From Pelecanus crispus (lineage: Eukaryota > Chordata > Aves > Pelecaniformes > Pelecanidae), in assembly GCF_030463565.1 (NCBI RefSeq), contig NC_134648.1:47492346-47556345 (forward strand): DNA of 64,000 bases, in the 5' to 3' direction. Shown one piece after another: positions 61,101-64,000 of this stretch. A program made the position numbers and the translations under genes. Numbering within the stretch: the first letter of the stretch is position 1; the number at the start of each line of letters is the position of its first letter. The notes beneath the pieces were generated by a model. That model was not told the origin of the DNA. It saw only the letters and a program-made list of their open reading frames with translations, and searched no databases.

Positions 61101-61783
61101 CCTCTCCTTGCAGCTGAGCTCCACAGGGGGTTGGATCCCATCATCCACCACCAGTGTCAGTAATTTGTGCACAGGGTCAGGACCAAGGTATGAAAACTAG
61201 CAGTAAAAAGATGCAAGAAAGGGTAAACCCATCATGCAGAAGGCACAGCATGTTCAGTAGACAGAGCAACACCACTTGCACTCTAAGGCTTTCTCTGCTC
61301 ACCCATGCAGACACAGTTAACAGTAACACTATTTCAAGAACCTGGACTCCAGTTAGGAGGCTGCTTCAAACCTCACTCCCTAGCCTAGGTGCTTCAGTGG
61401 ACACAATCACAGCATTTTAGCAAGGTTATGAGGAAAATAAACACAAGAAATGCAAAAGAAATCAAGATTTTTGCCTAGGATTAGGACAAAAGGCAGGAAG
61501 GAGTGATACAACTGGCTCCTATTCCATAAATACTAGCAAAATTTAGGCACTGAGAGGGAATTCCAAAGTCTGAATTTTACACAACAAAATGTTGCTCTGT
61601 GGGTGGCAGCCCTTCTCTCCAAAAGCAAAAATCAGACTGTCATTTACAAGGACCACAAGCTAATTAAATGGAGGCGCAGTGACAGCTACATGGAAAGAGG
61701 CTCACCTTTGTGCCAGGACATACTCTAAAGGTAAAAAGGCGCCATGGAATGATCTTCAGGTAGAATTCTTTCACTGAGAATTG
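55001..61783 (-). CDS. AREL1: AREL1, 3' part: last twelve coding exons (HECT E3 ubiquitin ligase)
   Basis: Join on the minus strand: 61783-61706, 61196-61055, 60652-60531, 58754-58679, 58303-58194, 57677-57498, 57339-57214, 57014-56885, 56798-56740, 56551-56462, 55466-55291, 55103-55001. AREL1 (KIAA0317) transfers ubiquitin through a HECT cysteine and, in mammals, targets the pro-apoptotic proteins SMAC, HTRA2 and ARTS, so it inhibits apoptosis. The exons give 463 residues with no phase break, ending SEGCEGFGML. From a human length of 823 I infer residues 361-823: linker, extended HECT region and full HECT domain. The active-site cysteine in THTCFNQL falls at inferred residue 790, matching the known human catalytic position. 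Ten of eleven internal introns have GT-AG ends; the last has a GC donor. The N-terminal exons, including the filamin-like repeat, lie above position 64000. Protein similarity to human is very high from memory. Confidence 0.97.
55104..55290 (-). other. AREL1: AREL1 last intron with GC-AG borders
   Basis: The 187-bp intron starts GCAAGTATCC and ends TTTGTTTTACAG. No GT near the expected boundary would preserve the frame and the conserved THTCFNQL. The remaining donor bases (AAGT) match the consensus well, as is usual for functional GC donors. Confidence 0.88.
55291..55466 (-). CDS. AREL1: AREL1 exon encoding VMRWFWTVVSSF...PTAHT
   Basis: 176 nt, 58 codons plus two bases (inferred residues 732-789 and two bases of Cys790). 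Acceptor CTAACAG. The donor is GC, read as ACTTG|GCAAGT, not GT. VxxFWTVVSSFTQEE, LLQFTTGSSQLPPGGF and the approach to the catalytic cysteine are standard HECT C-lobe sequence. Confidence 0.97.
56462..56551 (-). CDS. AREL1: AREL1 exon encoding LLMCGTGDISVCD...FREK
   Basis: 90 nt, 30 codons, phase 0 (inferred residues 702-731). Acceptor CCTTTCAG, donor GTAAAT. LLMCGTGDISV corresponds to the HECT 'ELELLICG' motif. Confidence 0.97.
56740..56798 (-). CDS. AREL1: AREL1 exon encoding LNELVPENLLAIFDENELE
   Basis: 59 nt, two bases plus 19 codons (inferred residues 682-701). Acceptor CTTCCAG, donor GTAACT. This is the HECT segment with F-x-E-x-E-L preceding the N-lobe/C-lobe hinge region. Confidence 0.96.
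56885..57014 (-). CDS. AREL1: AREL1 exon encoding VVELVTGGAQVPV...DHFLK
   Basis: 130 nt, 43 codons plus one base (inferred residues 639-681). Acceptor TTTTCAG, donor GTAACA. VELVTGGAQVPVTNENK matches the HECT 'ELIPGG...VTxxNK' pattern. Confidence 0.97.
57214..57339 (-). CDS. AREL1: AREL1 exon encoding YFETDDPEFYKSK...GQLEK
   Basis: 126 nt, 42 codons, phase 0 (inferred residues 597-638). Acceptor TTCACACAG, donor GTAAAG. It encodes DDPEFYKS and the E2-contacting side of the N lobe by family position. The upstream intron is 158 bp and has a poly-T run. Confidence 0.97.
57498..57677 (-). CDS. AREL1: AREL1 exon encoding VHPNPGRPTYLRL...GLRMHYK
   Basis: 180 nt, 60 codons, phase 0 at both ends (inferred residues 537-596). 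Acceptor CTTCACAG, donor GTAAAG. It contains FAGRLVGKCLYES, the conserved HECT N-lobe motif corresponding to GR-(x)-(V/I)-(G/A)-x-(A/C) in other HECT ligases. Confidence 0.98.
58194..58303 (-). CDS. AREL1: AREL1 exon encoding LDWGGPRREWFELI...NNQAL
   Basis: 110 nt, two bases plus 36 codons (inferred residues 500-536). Acceptor TCTTGTAG, donor GTGAGT. DWGGPRREWFELICKALFD is a hallmark HECT N-lobe motif. Confidence 0.98.
58352..58535 (+). repeat. 184-bp direct repeat copy A (contains MIR-like core)
   Basis: Starts TTTCATGCATGCTGCTCAGT and ends ACAGCACCAGCAG. It shares with copy B the blocks CTCTAGGTTCTGCTCCCAAA and TGGGCCTCAGGT. The right two-thirds resembles a MIR (GGTTCTGCTCCCA; GGGCCTCAG; GTAAAG.GGGGA). 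It lies in the AREL1 intron downstream of the SFKATRNF exon. Confidence 0.75.
58679..58754 (-). CDS. AREL1: AREL1 exon encoding SFKATRNFSVSDW...FQDEE
   Basis: 76 nt, 25 codons plus one base (inferred residues 475-499). The acceptor follows a 16-17 T polypyrimidine run; the donor is GTGAGT. Start of the HECT domain. Its length is not a multiple of three, so skipping it would shift the frame. Two 184-bp direct repeats lie in the introns on either side. Confidence 0.97.
58755..60530 (-). other. AREL1 intron (1.78 kb), holds repeat copy B
   Basis: AT-rich intron with GT-AG ends. Apart from the direct repeat near its 5' third in gene direction, nothing was recognised; an 83-codon minus-strand frame at 59.42-59.68 kb has no known domain and no conserved splice context. 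Confidence 0.85.
59964..60147 (+). repeat. 184-bp direct repeat copy B (contains MIR-like core)
   Basis: Starts TTTCATGCATGCAGCTCAGT and ends ACAGCACCAGCAG. It is the same length as copy A and colinear with it from end to end, with scattered substitutions. It lies in the AREL1 intron upstream of the SFKATRNF exon. Confidence 0.75.
60531..60652 (-). CDS. AREL1: AREL1 exon encoding GSETFQDKVNFF...LLES
   Basis: 122 nt, two bases plus 40 codons (inferred residues 434-474). Acceptor ATTCTCAG, donor GTGAGT. It encodes the extended N-terminal region that packs beside the HECT domain in the human structure; that role is from published family knowledge. Confidence 0.97.
61055..61196 (-). CDS. AREL1: AREL1 exon encoding FSYLGPDPVHK...HKNI
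   Basis: 142 nt, 47 codons plus one base (inferred residues 387-433). Acceptor CTGCTAG, donor GTAAAG. It contains LLTLVVDDGIQPPVELSCKE and ends just before the glycine that opens the extended HECT region. Confidence 0.97.
61706..61783 (-). CDS. AREL1: AREL1 exon encoding QFSVKEFYLK...PGTK
   Basis: The 78-nt phase-0 exon encodes 26 residues (inferred 361-386), including IIPWRLFTFRVCPGTK. Acceptor is TTACTCAG before 61783, donor GTGAGC. A second AG ten bases downstream (TTCTCAG) could serve as acceptor, but it would give a different phase and remove QFS, which the mammalian protein has. Confidence 0.92.
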
Positions 61784-64000
61784 CTGAGTAACCACAAGGA
61801 AAAGAAAATGTTAAAGGTCAACATCTGTTGAGGGTTATCCCTGAAACACAAGGCACAAGACAGATCCATAAGGCCAGACCTCCCTCCAACCCCAGGGACA
61901 GGTTTCTGCAACATTTGGTGACATCTTCCTCTGGCACAATACATAGAAACCTTTAAAGCTGTACAGAACTGTAAGCAGCTTGTCAGTAAGACTTTACTGC
62001 GTGTATTTACAACATATGCGGGATGCCAGCATGACAGAGATTTTAGAGCAGTAAGCCATTGTGTTCAGTAGAACATTACCAGTCTAATTGGAAGGTAATC
62101 TTAAGTACACTTGAGAGGCTGAATTCAGGACAAGATTGTAATGCATTGACAAAAAGGTTTTGGAAAAAGTCACACTGCCTAATGGAATTACTGCTACTAC
62201 TCCCTAATTTTCACAGCCATTTCAAACAACTTTTAAAAAGCACTTGCTATTGCTAAATCCAGGAGATTTACAGACATTTCTTCTCAGTGTATTTCTGCCA
62301 GAACAAATAACTACTAACTGTGGAACTGTCGCCTTCTGGAAAGCAAGCTAAGATGAAACTTTAGCATCTTCAGATAAAACACAAAACCATTTCCTGCACA
62401 AGCCTGTTCTAGCTGCAATGACTGGAAAAAACGATGAGCAGCATTTCTCCAGAAACAAAGCAAATATGAACAGCAACCCCTTAAAGAAGTAACAGTTATC
62501 TACTGTACAGGACAGATGCTCTAGGTATATATAGAGATATCCAGGGATACAATTACGCAAGCATCAGAATCACATTAATAACTTTGGCACCTAAAGAGAA
62601 CCTGCAACAATACCCGCTTCTGGTGATCTCCTTTACCAGGTAATGCAATAGAGTACAGAAGTCCAGAACAATACACCAAGGATGAAAGGATGCTGAGCTC
62701 ACAAGGACCCAGCACTCATTCCCATAGTCATTTCTTAGAGCCACATGAAGCAGAGATTTAGAGATCTCTAGCAACACCCTCCATCCTAGACCTGTTTCAC
62801 AGCCCTCTTTCTCTCTTTGTCAGGAAAGCAATTCCTGGATTAGTCTTCACTTTGATATTTATCACTGCATTTTTCAGAATGCATTCAGATTGATAGATTA
62901 ATCAATCATAGAATACCAGGTTGGAAGGGACCTCAAGGATCATCTGGTCCAACCTTTCTTGGCAAAAGCATGGTCCAGACAAAATGGCCCAGCACCCTGT
63001 CCAGTCGAATCTTAAAAGTGTCCAATGTTGGGGAATCCACCACTTTCCTGGGGAAATTATTCCAATGGGCGATTGTTCTCATTGTGAAAAATTTTCATCT
63101 TGTGTCCAAACGGAATCTCCCCAGAAGTAACTTGTACCCATTATCCCTTGTCTTCTCCATGTGTCTCTGTCTAAAAAGAGAGTGTCCATCTTCTTTGTAG
63201 CCACTCTTTAAATACTGGAACAGGGTGATAAGGTCTCCCCTAAGCCTTCTTTTTTCAAGGCTGAACAAACGCAGTTCTCTCAGCCTTTCCTTATATGGCA
63301 GGCTTCCCAGTCCTTTGATCATCTTTGTGGCCCTTCTCTGGACCCTCTTCAGCCTGTCCACACCTTTTTTGTATAGTGGGGACCAAAACTGAACACAGTA
63401 TTCCAGGTGTGGCCTGACAAGTGCTGAGCAGAGTGTGATAATGACTTCTTTATCTCTGCTGGTGATGCCCTTGTTGATGCAACCCAGCATCCTGTTGGCT
63501 TTCTTTGCCACAGCAGCACACTGTTCACTCATATTGAGCTTGTTGTCCACCAGGACCACCAGGTCCCTTTCCACAGAGCTGCTCCCCAGCTGGGTAGATC
63601 CCAGCATGTGCTGCACTTCTGGATTATGTCTTCCAGGTGCAAGACCTTACACTTGTCCTTGTTGAACTTCATAAGGTTCTTGCTAGCCCACTCTTCCAGC
63701 CTATCCAGGTCTTCCTGCAGGGTGGCTCTCCCTTCCGGAGTGTCCACTTTCCCACTCAGTTTGGTATCATCATCATCATCAGGGTACACTTGATCCCATC
63801 ACCCAGATCACTTATGAAGATATTAAACAGCATTGAGCCCAATATTGATCCCTGGGGGACCCCACTTGTGACAGGTTATCAGTTTGAAAAGGAGCTATTT
63901 ACCACCACCCTCCGGGTGCGGCCTGTCAGCCAGTTCCCCACCCATCACACGGGCTACTTGTCTAGACCGTAAGACATCAGTTTCTCTCTGAGGAGGCTGC
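61784..64000 (-). other. AREL1 intron, partial, with CR1 insertion
   Basis: The sequence upstream of the first visible AREL1 exon shows no further AREL1 exon: the residues expected just N-terminal (VYCYVSPK in human, from memory) are not found. From about 62.9 kb to the window edge it is CR1. Confidence 0.75.
62895..64000 (-). mobile_element. CR1 LINE, 3' part of ORF2 and 3' UTR, broken frames
   Basis: Read on the minus strand from 64000 downwards: a [20 protein letters not shown] segment (reverse transcriptase block before the catalytic box), [10 protein letters not shown]...[18 protein letters not shown], then an intact frame from 63616 to 63095 with RPHLEYCVQFWSPLYKKGVD, RLKRVQRRATKMIKGL and LFSLEKRRLRGDLITLFQYL. 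A frameshift near 63095 leads into KFFTMRTIAHWNNFP-type sequence and the 3' end GATGATCCTTGAGGTCCCTT. The tail has ATTCTATGATTGATT repeats near 62890-62915. At least two frameshifts and several stops make it inactive. The 5' end lies beyond the window. Confidence 0.92.

Noticed and set aside
61706..61773. Alternative acceptor ten bases inside the first visible AREL1 exon
   Set aside because: It would remove conserved QFS and change the phase. The upstream AG gives a clean phase-0 exon that agrees with the mammalian protein.

Overview
The window is vertebrate nuclear DNA, most likely from a bird and at least from a sauropsid. It has short coding exons in long introns, CR1 non-LTR retrotransposon pieces with the avian-type 3' tail, and several old MIR-type SINEs. 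No bacterial-style gene organisation, CRISPR array or provirus was seen. Most open frames longer than 60 codons here are chance frames in noncoding or GC-rich DNA.

Two genes are recognised, both on the minus strand. (1) LTBP2, latent TGF-beta binding protein 2, 5' end only: exon 1 at 29295-29755 (start codon, signal peptide, basic Pro/Arg-rich segment), exon 2 at 20861-20931 and exon 3 at 14786-15029 (first EGF-like module). Exon phases join cleanly (2, 1, 2). The rest of the gene lies below position 1. Positions 1-14785 are read as intron 3, with no further exon recognised. A CpG island at about 28.2-30.5 kb covers exon 1 and the presumed promoter. (2) AREL1, a HECT-type E3 ubiquitin ligase that inhibits apoptosis, 3' end only: twelve exons between 61783 and 55001 encode the last 463 residues in unbroken phase. 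They cover the end of the linker, the extended HECT region and the whole HECT domain with its catalytic cysteine. A long 3' UTR probably ends at the AATAAA cluster near 51951-51960. The 5' exons lie above 64000.

The order AREL1 then LTBP2 on one strand matches the human chromosome 14q24 neighbourhood, from general knowledge. About 21 kb between them (30.5-51.9 kb) has no recognised gene. It holds a MIR, three CR1 tails, a poly-G tract and an AT-rich palindromic block that could be regulatory.

Main points of interest: the last AREL1 intron has a GC rather than GT donor and splits the catalytic cysteine codon; two 184-bp direct repeats flank one AREL1 HECT exon; a CR1 copy at the right edge has a triplet repeat in place of its reverse transcriptase catalytic box; and a broken, older LINE reverse transcriptase remnant lies near 2 kb. 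I found no convincing undescribed biological system.
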